Assembly: GCA_937981575.1 (NCBI GenBank)
Contig: CALJNR010000019.1
Span: forward strand, 1-64,000
Reading direction: 5' to 3'
Origin: an uncultured Clostridia bacterium
GTDB taxonomy: Bacteria; Bacillota; Clostridia; Lachnospirales; Cellulosilyticaceae
Length of the DNA: 64,000 nt
The translations under genes were made by a program, and so were the position numbers. Below are positions 53,622-63,993 of the stretch, piece by piece. The notes under the pieces were generated by a model, which was not told the origin of the DNA, did not search any database, and saw nothing but the letters and a program-made list of their open reading frames with translations. Position 1 is the stretch's first letter. Each line of letters opens with the position of its first letter.

Positions 53622-53673
53622 AGCTAAAAAAATAGAAAATATTTCCAAGGAAATATTTTCTATTTTTTTAGCT
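53622..53673. terminator. Long AT-rich bidirectional terminator
   Basis: A 25-bp perfect stem (AGCTAAAAAAATAGAAAATA plus CTTCC-type end) with a 2-nt loop lies between the convergent plsC and flavoprotein genes and overlaps the end of the latter. Confidence 0.88.
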
Positions 53674-54892
53674 TTCTTTTTATATGCTCACTACATAGAT
53701 AGGCAGTGGAAAAGGCAGCTTGTAAGTTATATCCTCCAGTATCACCGTCAATATCTAATATTTCTCCAATAAAATAGAGGCCTGGTTGTTTACGGCTTTC
53801 CATAGTACTTGGATTAACTTCTTTAAGCGAGATGCCGCCGGCAGTAGCCATAGCCATATGGAATCCTCCTAATGCTTCTACTTCAAAAGGACATTTCGTA
53901 AGGAAGCGGACAAGGGATTCGCGAATTTTTTTTGGAATCTTAGCGCATAACATATGCATATCAACATCAATCATCTCACAAAGCGCCATGCAAAAGCTTT
54001 TGGGAAGCTTTAATTTCTTCAAAAAGGTAATCAGTTCTTCTTTACCTTGGTCATTTATCGCATCAAGAAAATAAGCTTTAACTTCTTCATAGGATCTTGG
54101 ATGCAAGAAGTTAACTGTGACTAGGTCTCCTGGGACGATCCATCTCGAAGTATTTAAAATCACTGGGCCTGAAAGGCCCTTATGTGTAAATAACAGATCG
54201 TCTTGATAGGCAATAACTTTTTTGTTTTCATGCCAAATGGTAAGTTCTACTTGATCAAAAGACAATCCTGCCAGTGTAGTGAATGTCCGATTTTTAACAC
54301 GTATATCTGTTAAAGCTGGCCTAGGCTCAATAATACTGTGTCCAAGTTTTTCAGCTAAAAAATAGCCTGTCCCATCTGATCCAGTTTTTGGATAAGATTT
54401 ACCGCCGGAAGCTAATATCACCTGATCACTGAAATATCTTTGTTTATCAGCAGTTTCTACAGTAAAAACTGTATCATAAACAGATAAGTGTGTAACATGG
54501 CTGTTGTATTTGATTTCAACATTTGCAAGCTGGCAGTTTCTAAGCAGTGCATTTAAGATATCTTCACTATTCATACTCTTAGGAAATACTTTTCCGTTTG
54601 GCATAATTTGATAAGCCACTCCGCTCTTTTGAAAAAAGTCCATACACATTTCGTTAGTATAAGAAGTAAGAGATTTCTTCAAAAACTTTCCATGATCTCC
54701 ATAACGTCCTAAAAATAATTCAATATTCCCTGCATGGGTAAAATTACAATGCCCGCTTCCAGATATGAGGAGTTTTTTACCTGCTTTTGCATTACGTTCA
54801 AGCAGTAATACTTTTTGATTTTGTTTGGCAAGCATTTGGGAGACAAATAAACCCGCAGGGCCAGCTCCTATAACGATTGTTGTGTAGTGCAT
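53660..54892 (-). CDS. HI0933-like NAD(P)/FAD-dependent oxidoreductase
   Basis: A 410-residue flavoprotein of the HI0933 (BaiN-like) family. It has the N-terminal FAD fold VIGAGPAGLFVSQMLAKQ, the diagnostic ISGSGHCNFTHA, a second GGKSYPKTGSDGTGY motif, and the C-terminal ILDIDGDTGGYNLQ. Family members include bile-acid-related flavin enzymes, but most have no known substrate, and this one should not be given a specific role. Start and length are typical. Confidence 0.92.
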   Translation of the reverse strand: MHYTTIVIGAGPAGLFVSQMLAKQNQKVLLLERNAKAGKKLLISGSGHCNFTHAGNIELFLGRYGDHGKFLKKSLTSYTNEMCMDFFQKSGVAYQIMPNGKVFPKSMNSEDILNALLRNCQLANVEIKYNSHVTHLSVYDTVFTVETADKQRYFSDQVILASGGKSYPKTGSDGTGYFLAEKLGHSIIEPRPALTDIRVKNRTFTTLAGLSFDQVELTIWHENKKVIAYQDDLLFTHKGLSGPVILNTSRWIVPGDLVTVNFLHPRSYEEVKAYFLDAINDQGKEELITFLKKLKLPKSFCMALCEMIDVDMHMLCAKIPKKIRESLVRFLTKCPFEVEALGGFHMAMATAGGISLKEVNPSTMESRKQPGLYFIGEILDIDGDTGGYNLQAAFSTAYLCSEHIKRKLKK

Positions 54893-55070
54893 AAAATTCT
54901 CCTCTGTAATTATTTATTCTCACTCTATTATATACCAGACTTAACCCATATATAAAGTATTACTTTAATAGTTAAAATGGCTTTATTAGTGCTGTCTATA
55001 AATATAAGGAATAAAACTTCCTGTGTTGTACAATGCTAATCCATATACTGTATGGCTAGGGAGGGATAAA

Positions 55071-56876
55071 ATGAAACGTATTTTTTTGGCTATAGTATTA
55101 ATGAGCCTAGTGATCATTAGCACGATACAAGCTAAGCAGTCAGATCATAACAAAGTAATTATACTAGGCAGTGAACCAGAGTGTATTGCAGCTGCTGTCT
55201 CTGCCAGAAAGCTTGGTTATGATGTAACAGTGATCACTGAATCTGAGCGCTTGGGTGGTCTTTTTACAGAAGGAATGCTGACAGTTCTTGACATAAACTT
55301 TGACTATAATACGAGGGTCCTTCATCAAGGGTTTTTTAAAGACTTTTTAACTGCTTGCAGCAATGGCTATAATATTGATTATAAATTAACTCAAAATTTT
55401 TTTAATAGTATTATTGAGAAATATGGCATACGTGTCATTTATAGGGCTGAAAACATTAGACCTATTATTGATAAAAATAATGTAACAGGGGCAGCATTTC
55501 TAGCAGAAGGAAGATATCAGCAAATCAAAGGAAACTTTTTTATAGATGGCTCCTCGGAAGCTTCTTTTACTAGAAAGCTGGGTGTTCCTTATAAAAAAGG
55601 ACGTGCTGAATTTGGGCAGCCTGATCTGGCAGCAGCCTCTACTTTGATGTTTTCTGTAAAAGATGCAGATTGGAATAAGATTACGGATTTTTTAGATAAT
55701 GATGATGATGAGCGAACAGGATATAAAAAAAATGCAGCCTGGGGCTATAATGTCATGTATAAGTGTCCAATAAAAGATGAGCGGCTTCAAATGAGAGGGC
55801 TCAATTTATCAAGGCAGAATGACGGCAGCGTTATTATCAATGCCCTTCTTATATTTAATGTGGACCCATCAAATAAAAGTGATATGGAAAGCGCATATCT
55901 TCTAGCTAAAAGCGAACTACCCAATATTGTAAAGTTTATTCAGAAAAACTGCAAAGGATTTGAGAAGGCTTCTCTTCATGAAGTTGCCAAAACCCTGTAT
56001 ATCCGTGAGGGTATTAGGATAGTCGGAGAAGATACGTTATCTGGAACAGATGTTTATGAGCATATAGATTTTCCAAATACGATTGCATATGGAAGTTACC
56101 CTATGGATCTTCAGGCAGTTAAAAAAGGTGAATACGGCAGTGCGCTGTGCGGCAGATGCTTATACAGCATTCCGCTTGGAACGATGATTCCTAAAGGTTT
56201 CAATAATATCCTAGTAATTGGAAGAAGTGCAAGCTTTGATATTATGGCCCATGGAAGTGCACGGACTGTTCCTGTACTTATGTCAATGGCTGAAAATAGT
56301 GTTGTTGCATTGGACTATAGTATAAAAAAAGGAATTCCTATTAATAGATTAAATCGTTCAAATATTGATCTCTCTGCTTTTTATAAGGAGATCTATCGTT
56401 TTAACGGTTTTACAAGACTAATGCTCCCAAAGTCACATCTTGATATGTCCTGGTATTCTCCCTATATTCATGATTTAAGAAGTAAAGGCTATTTTACGAT
56501 GGGATATGAAGCTTATGATTTTGACAGCATAGAAAATACAAAAAAATCTATTAACAATACGCTTACGTTATTTGCTTCACATTCTTCTTATACCCTTTCC
56601 AAACCATGTAAAACGCTGATCCATACACTGAATAATACAATTAAAATATCTGATTTATGCAGGCTCTCTTCTTGTTTATTAGATAAAGAACTTAAAAGCC
56701 CAGAAGATTTGCTAGATCAGCATATTATTGATGAGACTACGTATTATTATGTTAATCATGAAAAATCACTTACTCATGGAGAAGTTTATGCGGTTTTAGA
56801 TGGGATATTAAAACATATTTATCCCTATAAGCCCCTTATTATTTATAGAGATGCTGAAAATGTGATTAAAGAATAG
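55071..56876 (+). CDS. Exported FAD-dependent oxidoreductase
   Basis: A 601-residue protein with a clear N-terminal signal peptide (KRIFLAIVLMSLVIISTIQA), followed by an FAD-dependent oxidoreductase domain of the PF12831 type. The dinucleotide motif, normally G-x-G-x-x-G, reads IILGSEPECIAAAVSARKLG, with Cys at the last Gly position. Later motifs (ERLGGLFTEGMLT, then SARTVPVLMSMAE) are normal. I chose ATG 55071 after GGGAGGG. A TTG at 55023 has no such site. The signal peptide suggests an extracytoplasmic flavoprotein of unknown substrate. Confidence 0.85.
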   Translation: MKRIFLAIVLMSLVIISTIQAKQSDHNKVIILGSEPECIAAAVSARKLGYDVTVITESERLGGLFTEGMLTVLDINFDYNTRVLHQGFFKDFLTACSNGYNIDYKLTQNFFNSIIEKYGIRVIYRAENIRPIIDKNNVTGAAFLAEGRYQQIKGNFFIDGSSEASFTRKLGVPYKKGRAEFGQPDLAAASTLMFSVKDADWNKITDFLDNDDDERTGYKKNAAWGYNVMYKCPIKDERLQMRGLNLSRQNDGSVIINALLIFNVDPSNKSDMESAYLLAKSELPNIVKFIQKNCKGFEKASLHEVAKTLYIREGIRIVGEDTLSGTDVYEHIDFPNTIAYGSYPMDLQAVKKGEYGSALCGRCLYSIPLGTMIPKGFNNILVIGRSASFDIMAHGSARTVPVLMSMAENSVVALDYSIKKGIPINRLNRSNIDLSAFYKEIYRFNGFTRLMLPKSHLDMSWYSPYIHDLRSKGYFTMGYEAYDFDSIENTKKSINNTLTLFASHSSYTLSKPCKTLIHTLNNTIKISDLCRLSSCLLDKELKSPEDLLDQHIIDETTYYYVNHEKSLTHGEVYAVLDGILKHIYPYKPLIIYRDAENVIKE

Positions 56877-56904
56877 AATTCGCCCATGCGAGGCGAACAG
56901 CAAG

Positions 56905-56943
56905 AAGCACATCTTCTGAATGCGCTAGAAGATGTGCTTTTTA
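56905..56943. terminator. Bidirectional terminator
   Basis: A 13-bp perfect stem (AAGCACATCTTCT) with a 9-nt loop and a T-run lies between the exported flavoprotein and pgsA genes. It ends the leftward ftsK-to-pgsA operon. Confidence 0.9.
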
Positions 56944-57504
56944 TCAATCATTTTTTAATACATGTCTATTTTGCCAAACGTATTCTGCTCCTGAGAGGAG
57001 CGTAAGAAAGAGTGCTAAATAGGCAAGCCCTAAGCTGATTGGCTGAATAAAATTAAAAGTAATTGGGATTAGATAAACAATAATCATGAAAATCTGTATA
57101 ACTGTTTTGATTTTGCCCAAATTATTTGCTGCAATCACTTTATTTTCAGCAGCTGCAACTAAACGAATACCTGAGACGATAAATTCTCTAAGTAATATCA
57201 TTACAACAATCCAAGCTGGTAAAATACCTGCTGGAAGCAGTGGGCCTTTATCAATAATAGCAATCATTGCTGCAGTAACCAGCATTTTATCTGCCAGTGG
57301 ATCCATAAATTTGCCGAGGTTAGTTACCAAATTAAGTTTTCGTGCAAGATAACCATCGAAAAAGTCCGTTAAACTTGCAGCTATAAAAATAACAAGTGCG
57401 ACCCATAAGGTTGTTTCAAAAGGCAGTATAGGAATCCATATAATGCCTATAAATACAAAAACCAACACAACACGCATAAGCGTTAATTTATTTGCTATAT
57501 TCAT
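56944..57504 (-). CDS. pgsA: CDP-diacylglycerol-glycerol-3-phosphate 3-phosphatidyltransferase
   Basis: This membrane enzyme makes phosphatidylglycerol phosphate from CDP-diacylglycerol and glycerol 3-phosphate. The 186 residues have four or more transmembrane helices and the CDP-alcohol phosphotransferase motif D-G-x2-A-R-x8-G-x3-D-x3-D (DGYLARKLNLVTNLGKFMDP). The start lies inside the end of rimO, overlapping it by 17 nt, so translation is coupled. It is the last gene of the operon before a strong terminator. Confidence 0.95.
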   Translation of the reverse strand: MNIANKLTLMRVVLVFVFIGIIWIPILPFETTLWVALVIFIAASLTDFFDGYLARKLNLVTNLGKFMDPLADKMLVTAAMIAIIDKGPLLPAGILPAWIVVMILLREFIVSGIRLVAAAENKVIAANNLGKIKTVIQIFMIIVYLIPITFNFIQPISLGLAYLALFLTLLSGAEYVWQNRHVLKND

Positions 57505-58834
57505 CAGCTATCTCTCCAATCAAATCATAGTCATTGGCATCAACTATGTGTACATTAACATAATCCCCCGATATCAGCTGACCAGAATAATTAACAAAGA
57601 CTTGTCCGTCAATCTCAGGAGCATCTTGATAAGTGCGGCCGATATAGACATCTTCCTCAATTAGTTTTCCCTCAATAATAACTTGCATCGTTTTGCCGAT
57701 CTTCTCTTTAGTCAGCTGCTTAGAGATGTCCTGTTGAAGGTCCATAAGCACTTCTTTTCTGCGGATTTTTATTCTATCATCAATCTGATCTTCAAAACTT
57801 GCTGCTGGCGTATCTTCTTCTTGTGAGTAGGTAAAAACACCTAGCCTGTCAAAACGCATTTCTTTAACAAAATCACATAACACATCAAAATCTTCCTCAG
57901 TCTCACCAGGAAACCCTACAATCAAAGTGGTACGGATGGCGATATTAGGAATTTCGTGACGCAGTTTACTAAGAATTGTTTTTAAATATTCATTGGAACT
58001 TTTTCTGGCCATTCTCTTTAAAATGTGGTCAGATGCATGCTGAATGGGCATGTCAAGATACTTACATACTTTGGAGTTAGTTTTGATTTCTTGTACGAGT
58101 TCATCTGTAATGCCTTCAGGATAGCAATAAAGGATACGAATCCACTCAATACCGTCGACCTGAGATAATTCTCTGATAAGTTTAGCGAGGGATGCATCTT
58201 TAAGGTCAACGCCATAGCGGGTAGTATCTTGAGCAACTAATATAATTTCTGATACACCGTCTTTGGCGAGCCTTACTACTTCCCCTTTAATCTTATCCAT
58301 TTGACGGCTTCTATATTTACCACGCAGCTGTGGGATAATACAATACGTACAATGGTTATCACATCCTTCAGCTATTTTGACATAGGCAAAATAGCCGGCT
58401 GTTGTAAGAATTCTAGGCATCTCTTCTAAAAACTCACGGTCAATAAGTTCAAAATGCTGCGGTCTTATACCCTTTTCGCTCAGTACATTGTTAACAACAT
58501 CGACGATCTGATCATAAGAAGTTGTTCCAAGAAGTGCATCTACTTCAGGAATTTCATCTAGAATTTCCTGTTTATAACGCTGTGCCATACAGCCAGTCAC
58601 AATGAGGGCTTTACAGCGTCCTTCATGCTTATATTTTGCAACTTCCAAAATGTTTTCTATACTTTCTTTTTTAGCATCTTCTATAAAGCAGCAGGTATTT
58701 ACAACTAAAACATCTGCTTCACTTTCATCACCAGTTAGTGTATATCCGCCCTGATGAAGTATCCCTAGCATATGCTCGCTGTCTACTAAATTTTTATCAC
58801 ATCCTAGTGATACAAAAGCGACTGAATAACTCAA
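57488..58834 (-). CDS. rimO: Ribosomal protein S12 methylthiotransferase RimO
   Basis: A radical SAM enzyme that adds a methylthio group to Asp of ribosomal protein S12. The 448 residues show the N-terminal UPF0004 domain with three cluster Cys (LGCDKN, NTCCF and TGCMAQ), the radical SAM motif C-x3-C-x2-C in EGCDNHCTYCII, and a C-terminal TRAM domain. Length and motifs fit RimO better than MiaB (the start MSYSVAFVSLGCDKN is typical). It follows folD by 1 nt. Confidence 0.94.
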   Translation of the reverse strand: MSYSVAFVSLGCDKNLVDSEHMLGILHQGGYTLTGDESEADVLVVNTCCFIEDAKKESIENILEVAKYKHEGRCKALIVTGCMAQRYKQEILDEIPEVDALLGTTSYDQIVDVVNNVLSEKGIRPQHFELIDREFLEEMPRILTTAGYFAYVKIAEGCDNHCTYCIIPQLRGKYRSRQMDKIKGEVVRLAKDGVSEIILVAQDTTRYGVDLKDASLAKLIRELSQVDGIEWIRILYCYPEGITDELVQEIKTNSKVCKYLDMPIQHASDHILKRMARKSSNEYLKTILSKLRHEIPNIAIRTTLIVGFPGETEEDFDVLCDFVKEMRFDRLGVFTYSQEEDTPAASFEDQIDDRIKIRRKEVLMDLQQDISKQLTKEKIGKTMQVIIEGKLIEEDVYIGRTYQDAPEIDGQVFVNYSGQLISGDYVNVHIVDANDYDLIGEIADEYSK

Positions 58835-58835
58835 T

Positions 58836-59690
58836 TTAAAATCCTCCTTGATTTTTGGCAGCTAATACACAGTTGTGCATCAACATAGCTATTGTCATAG
58901 GGCCTACACCGCCAGGTACGGGTGTAATGTGGCTGGCTATGCCCTTGCAAGATTCAAAATCTACATCTCCACATAGTTTGCCATTTTCATCTCGATTTAT
59001 GCCTACATCAATGACAACAGCGCCAGGTTTCAGCATAGAGCCAGAAATAAATTTGGCTATCCCAACAGCGGCAATAACGATATCTGCTTGGCCTACTACT
59101 GCATGCAGATTCTTGGTTCTGGAGTGACATATTGTAACGGTTCCATGCTCTCTAAGAAGCAGTAAGCTGACAGGCTTGCCTACAATATTGCTTCGCCCTA
59201 CTACAACACAGTTTTTCCCTTGAATTTCGATATTTGTTCTTTTAAGCAGCTCAATAACACCTGCTGGTGTGCATGATACCAAGCCGTTAAGACCAATGCT
59301 TAATGCACCTACATTGTAAGGATGAAAGCCATCTACGTCTTTAACTGGATCGATTTTAAGAATAATTTTTTGTTCATCCATATGTTTAGGAAGAGGCAGC
59401 TGAACTAAAATACCATGGACAGCTGAATCGTTATTTAATGTTTCAACTAACTCAAGCACTTCTTTTTCAGTTGTTTCAGAAGGTAGCTCATAAGAAAAAG
59501 ACTTTATGCCAATATACTCGCATGCTTTTTTCTTATTGCTTACATACACTTGAGATGCAGGATTCTCACCGACAAGAATAACAGCAAGGCCTGGAGTAAG
59601 ACCTTGATTTTTTAAAGTTTCTACTTTTACTTTCAACTCATCTTTTATCGTTTGGGCAATTAACTTGCCATCTATCATTTGTGTATTCAT
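58836..59690 (-). CDS. folD: Methylenetetrahydrofolate dehydrogenase/cyclohydrolase
   Basis: A bifunctional one-carbon enzyme that interconverts 5,10-methylene- and 10-formyl-tetrahydrofolate. The 284 residues have the conserved active-site segment YVSNKKKACEYIGI with the catalytic Lys, QLPLPKHMD, the NADP-binding GRSNIVGKP and the closing PGGVGPMTIAML. It lies between fhs and rimO in one leftward operon. With Fhs it forms the formate-to-methylene branch used in acetogenic or purine pathways. Confidence 0.97.
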   Translation of the reverse strand: MNTQMIDGKLIAQTIKDELKVKVETLKNQGLTPGLAVILVGENPASQVYVSNKKKACEYIGIKSFSYELPSETTEKEVLELVETLNNDSAVHGILVQLPLPKHMDEQKIILKIDPVKDVDGFHPYNVGALSIGLNGLVSCTPAGVIELLKRTNIEIQGKNCVVVGRSNIVGKPVSLLLLREHGTVTICHSRTKNLHAVVGQADIVIAAVGIAKFISGSMLKPGAVVIDVGINRDENGKLCGDVDFESCKGIASHITPVPGGVGPMTIAMLMHNCVLAAKNQGGF

Positions 59691-59712
59691 TGATTAATCC
59701 CCTTTGTTTTAA

Positions 59713-61383
59713 TTAAAATAATCCTGTAATGACACCTTTTCTATCAATATCTATAAGTTCAGCTGCCGGTTTTTTAGGAAGTCCTGGCATGGTCATTACA
59801 CTTCCCGTAATAGCAACTATAAAACCAGCTCCAGCAGATATTCGGATTTCTCTGACCGTTGTTGTAAAGCCTTCTGGCCTTCCTAAAAGTTTAGGATTAT
59901 CTGAGAAAGAATACTGATTTTTTGCCATGCAGACTGGAAGATGCGACAATCCAAGTGCATGAATTTTATCTAGTTCTTTTTTTGCTTTTGGTTCAATCAC
60001 TACATTTTTTGCACCATAAATTTCTTTAGCTATAACATTGATTTTTTCTTCTATAGGCAGCTTGTCTTCATATAAGAACTTAAATTCACTTGGTTTGTTT
60101 TCAAGGACTTCCACCAGTTTACCCGCAAGATCAATGCCTCCTGCTCCGCCCTTCTCCCAGACATTTGCAGTGGCAAAATTACAGCCCATTGCCTCACAAG
60201 CCTGTTTAACAAAATGAATTTCAGCGTCTGTATCTGTTACAAAAGCATTAAGCGTTACAACAACTGGTACGCCATATTTTTGAAGATTTTCGATATGTTT
60301 TTCCAGGTTACCAAATCCCGCTTTGAGGGCATCAAGATTTTCTTCTTTTAGGTCTTCTTTTACAACACCACCATTGTATTTGAGCGCACGGACAGTTGTT
60401 ACCAGAACAACTGCATCAGGCTTAAGTCCTGCTTTACGGCATTTAATGTCTAAAAATTTTTCAGCTCCTAAATCAGCTCCAAAACCTGCTTCAGTTACTA
60501 CAATATCTCCAAGTTTTAGCGCCAGCTTAGTTGCAATAACACTGTTGCATCCGTGAGCTATGTTTGCAAAAGGACCTCCATGCATAATAACTGGAGTATT
60601 TTCCAATGTTTGAACGAGATTAGGTTTAATGGCATCCTTTAAGAGTGCAGTCATAGCACCTTGTGCGTTTAACTCTTTTGCCGTAACAGGCTCACCCGTA
60701 TACGTATAGCCTACAATAATATTCCCAATCTTTTCTTTAAGATCCATAATATCAGTTGCAAGGCACAAGATAGCCATTATTTCTGAGGCTACCGTAATCA
60801 TAAATCCGTCTTGTCTTGGCATGCCGTTAATAGGTCCGCCAAGCCCTGCAACAATATCTCGAAGGGCCCTGTCATTAAGATCCACACATCTTTTCCAAGT
60901 AATTGTGCGAGGGTCTATTCCTAGGACATTTCCATGATGAATATGGTTATCAATCATAGAAGCTAAAAGGTTATTGGCTGCTCCGATGGCGTGAATATCT
61001 CCAGTAAAGTGAAGGTTAATGTCCTCCATAGGAACTACTTGAGCATAACCGCCGCCGGCAGCCCCGCCTTTTATGCCCATACATGGACCAAGCGATGGTT
61101 CGCGAAGTGCAATAATAGCCTTTTTACCGATTTTACATAGCGCCTGTCCAAGGCCCACTGTAATGGTCGTTTTTCCTTCCCCTGCTGGCGTTGGATTAGT
61201 TGCAGTAACTAATACCAGTTTGCCATCTTTATTATTTTTTACTTTTTCAGCAAGTTCATAGGTAAGCTTTGCTTTGTATTTACCGTATTGTTCGATCATG
61301 TTGCTGTCAATGCCTATTAAATCTGCAATTTCATTAATAGGTCTTAGGGTTGCTTCCTGAGCAATCTGAATATCTGTTTTCAT
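59713..61383 (-). CDS. fhs: Formate-tetrahydrofolate ligase
   Basis: This ATP-dependent enzyme makes 10-formyl-tetrahydrofolate from formate. At 556 residues it has the usual length and the P-loop [16 protein letters not shown] (near 65-80), followed by [20 protein letters not shown]. The C-terminus has [20 protein letters not shown] chose ATG 61383, after AAGGAG. A TTG at 61401 overlaps that site. It lies between ftsK and folD in the same direction. Confidence 0.97.
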   Translation of the reverse strand: MKTDIQIAQEATLRPINEIADLIGIDSNMIEQYGKYKAKLTYELAEKVKNNKDGKLVLVTATNPTPAGEGKTTITVGLGQALCKIGKKAIIALREPSLGPCMGIKGGAAGGGYAQVVPMEDINLHFTGDIHAIGAANNLLASMIDNHIHHGNVLGIDPRTITWKRCVDLNDRALRDIVAGLGGPINGMPRQDGFMITVASEIMAILCLATDIMDLKEKIGNIIVGYTYTGEPVTAKELNAQGAMTALLKDAIKPNLVQTLENTPVIMHGGPFANIAHGCNSVIATKLALKLGDIVVTEAGFGADLGAEKFLDIKCRKAGLKPDAVVLVTTVRALKYNGGVVKEDLKEENLDALKAGFGNLEKHIENLQKYGVPVVVTLNAFVTDTDAEIHFVKQACEAMGCNFATANVWEKGGAGGIDLAGKLVEVLENKPSEFKFLYEDKLPIEEKINVIAKEIYGAKNVVIEPKAKKELDKIHALGLSHLPVCMAKNQYSFSDNPKLLGRPEGFTTTVREIRISAGAGFIVAITGSVMTMPGLPKKPAAELIDIDRKGVITGLF

Positions 61384-61416
61384 CACATATCTCCTTATCA
61401 AATGAGTTAAATATAT

Positions 61417-63690
61417 TTATAAAACCTTTCTTGGTTTACTGCCTTCATCAGCACCAACAATTCCTCTGTTTTCTAGAGAATCCATCAGTCTGGCTGCGCG
61501 GTTGAAGCCTATTCTAAAGTATCTTTGAAGCATTGAAATGGAAAGTTTTTCTTTGTCTGCTGCAAAAGCTACCGCTTTCTCTATTAGTTCATCTTCATCT
61601 TCTTCCATATTAACCTGTATGCCGGAATTTTCAAGGGTTTGTATAACTGTCTCTTCATATTGGGCTTCTTCAGACTTGATACTATTTACAATGCTTTCTA
61701 CTTCTTTATCTGAAATAAAAGCTCCTTGAATACGGATAGGCTTAGATTCTCCTATAGGATTAAATAGCATATCCCCTTTGCCTAGCAGCTTTTCGGCTCC
61801 GTTTGTATCAAGAATAGTCCTTGAATCCGTTCCAGATGATACTGCAAAAGCAAGTCTCGATGGAATATTCGCTTTAATGACGCCAGTGATAACATCAACT
61901 GAAGGACGCTGTGTTGCAATGACGAGATGTATGCCCGCCGCTCTTGCCATCTGCGCCAAGCGGCATATAGCATCTTCCACTTCTTTTGCAGCAGTCATCA
62001 TAAGGTCTGCGAGTTCATCAATAATAATGACAATCTGTGGAAGCCGAAGTGATTCATCTGTCATTTTTTCATTATAGCCTTTCATATCCCTAACATTGTT
62101 TTCAGCAAACTGATTATACCTTTTCGTCATTTCATTAACTGCCCACCAGAGTGCACCAGCAGCTTTTTTTGGGTCTGTTACAACTGGAATAAGCAGATGC
62201 GGAATACCATTATAAACATTAAGTTCTACAACCTTTGGATCTATCATAATCAGTTTGACTTCACTAGGTTTAGCTTTATATAAAATACTTGTAATCAAGG
62301 TATTGATACACACACTTTTGCCTGAACCCGTTGCCCCAGCGATAAGTACGTGAGGCATTTTAGCAATGTCGGCAATAATAGGCTTACCGGCGATATCTTT
62401 GCCAAGTGCAAAAGCCAGCTTTGACGGAAAGGCTAAAAACCTATCTGTGTCAATAACGTCTCTTAAATACACAATTTCACTGGTGTCATTTGCAATTTCT
62501 ATGCCGACAGCGGCTTTACCCGGAATAGGCGCTTCAATTCGAATATTAGGTGCAGCCAAGTTAAGTGCAATATCATCAGCTAAATTGACAATCTTACTTA
62601 CTTTTACACCTTGTTTAGGCTGAAGTTCATAGCGCGTTACAGATGGCCCTTTGTGAATTTGAAGGACTTTTGCTTCAACACCAAAACTTTCAAGGGTTTC
62701 CTCAAGTTTTCTTGCATTACTTAGTGTTTTTTTAGATGCATCTTTGTTGGGCACGTTCTGACCTTTACCAAGAAGCTCTATACTTGGGAAAATATATTCC
62801 TTAGAAACTTCAAGATGGTGAGACAAACTAACTGCTTGTTCGATATCCTCTTCTTCAACTACTATAGGACTGACTGAAGACTTTTCAGAAGATAATACTA
62901 CAGGCTCGTCCAAATGTATTACAGGTGAACGGCATGGTTCGACATAGCTTTCAGCATGGTAAATCTGTATATCATCAAAATCCTCACCAGGAATGGTAGT
63001 GATCAGTTGTGGAGGCGCCTCAACTTCAGGTCTTTCATTATCTAGTTTTGGTTTGCGCTGGGGTTTTGGCTTAGAACGCTTAACTTCCTGTCTATGTTTT
63101 ATAGCAACTATTATTTTTTCACTCACCCAAGAAAAAATAGGGAATTTAGTAGTAATAAGAAGCCAAATGCCTAAAAGAATAGCAAGTACTACATAAGTCC
63201 CATAAATGCCGATGAGTTTAAGAAGCAGATGCGCCAAGCAGGCTCCGATAAAGCCACCGTTAAGCCATGATCCGAGCCTAATATAAGAAGTACTTAGTAG
63301 TACAACTGAAGTATCTTCTCCAAACGAAATGACATGAAAAAGCGTCATCAGAAGAAGCGTAAGTGTGCTCATATACCCAATTGTTTGTTTTAATTTTTTA
63401 AAATTGCCTTGTATGTAAAAAATGCCGATCAAAACGGCTGATAATGGAATAATATAACCGCCGATTCCAAATACTCCAATGAAACCTATTCGAAGCATTT
63501 GACCAATTATCCCTGAATTCTGAGTAAATATTCCAATGAGCACAATAAGGCTTACGCCTATCATACAGATCCCGATAATTTCTTTAGAAATCGGAGCTGG
63601 CAGAACATCCTGTATTTTTGCATCCCTGCTGGTTTTTTTAGATGTTTTTTTCTTTGATGCCGTCTTCTTTTTTTTGCCTTCATTATTCAT
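61417..63690 (-). CDS. ftsK: DNA translocase FtsK/SpoIIIE
   Basis: A 757-residue membrane-anchored DNA pump that moves chromosomal DNA through the division or sporulation septum. A basic, lysine-rich start ([16 protein letters not shown]) precedes four predicted transmembrane helices (about 35-180). A linker follows, then the motor with Walker A GATGSGKS, Walker [12 protein letters not shown] and a C-terminal gamma winged helix that reads DNA polarity ([20 protein letters not shown]). Position beside ylzJ matches SpoIIIE of Bacillus, so the sporulation role is plausible. It is the second gene of the operon. Confidence 0.96.
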   Translation of the reverse strand: MNNEGKKKKTASKKKTSKKTSRDAKIQDVLPAPISKEIIGICMIGVSLIVLIGIFTQNSGIIGQMLRIGFIGVFGIGGYIIPLSAVLIGIFYIQGNFKKLKQTIGYMSTLTLLLMTLFHVISFGEDTSVVLLSTSYIRLGSWLNGGFIGACLAHLLLKLIGIYGTYVVLAILLGIWLLITTKFPIFSWVSEKIIVAIKHRQEVKRSKPKPQRKPKLDNERPEVEAPPQLITTIPGEDFDDIQIYHAESYVEPCRSPVIHLDEPVVLSSEKSSVSPIVVEEEDIEQAVSLSHHLEVSKEYIFPSIELLGKGQNVPNKDASKKTLSNARKLEETLESFGVEAKVLQIHKGPSVTRYELQPKQGVKVSKIVNLADDIALNLAAPNIRIEAPIPGKAAVGIEIANDTSEIVYLRDVIDTDRFLAFPSKLAFALGKDIAGKPIIADIAKMPHVLIAGATGSGKSVCINTLITSILYKAKPSEVKLIMIDPKVVELNVYNGIPHLLIPVVTDPKKAAGALWWAVNEMTKRYNQFAENNVRDMKGYNEKMTDESLRLPQIVIIIDELADLMMTAAKEVEDAICRLAQMARAAGIHLVIATQRPSVDVITGVIKANIPSRLAFAVSSGTDSRTILDTNGAEKLLGKGDMLFNPIGESKPIRIQGAFISDKEVESIVNSIKSEEAQYEETVIQTLENSGIQVNMEEDEDELIEKAVAFAADKEKLSISMLQRYFRIGFNRAARLMDSLENRGIVGADEGSKPRKVL

Positions 63691-63742
63691 CTCAATGTAA
63701 CCCCTTTATATGTAAAGCGTAAAACGCCCTAAAATTAAAAAT

Positions 63743-63776
63743 ATAATAGATGTGTGCACAAGCATACATCTATTAT
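63743..63776 (-). terminator. Hairpin between ylzJ and ftsK
   Basis: An imperfect stem (ATAATAGATGT and complement, with ATGTGTGC/GCATACAT inside) is followed leftward by a T-rich run. It may end or attenuate part of the upstream transcript before ftsK. Confidence 0.65.
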
Positions 63777-63780
63777 TATA

Positions 63781-63993
63781 TCATTTTCTAATTTGTTTGA
63801 TAAGATTATTTTCAAGTAATTTACCAGGTTTTAGATCTTCTCTTAAATAATCTTTAGGATCAGTAGAAAAAATTCTTTCCAAAACATATCCTTCACATGT
63901 TTTACATGCTAACACAGAATAGCCGTTGTAATCAAGTTCGGCATATTCAATCGGCTCTTCAAGTCCGTAAATCGGCGCTACTGAATACATCAT
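63781..63993 (-). CDS. YlzJ-like protein
   Basis: A 70-residue soluble protein of the YlzJ-like type, with the start MMYSVAPIYGLEEP and the segment TCEGYVLERIFSTDPKDYL. In Bacillus, ylzJ lies between the ClpP-like tepA gene and spoIIIE, and the same place before ftsK supports the call. The function is unknown. The window edge is 7 bases upstream, so an earlier start cannot be excluded. Confidence 0.8.
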   Translation of the reverse strand: MMYSVAPIYGLEEPIEYAELDYNGYSVLACKTCEGYVLERIFSTDPKDYLREDLKPGKLLENNLIKQIRK

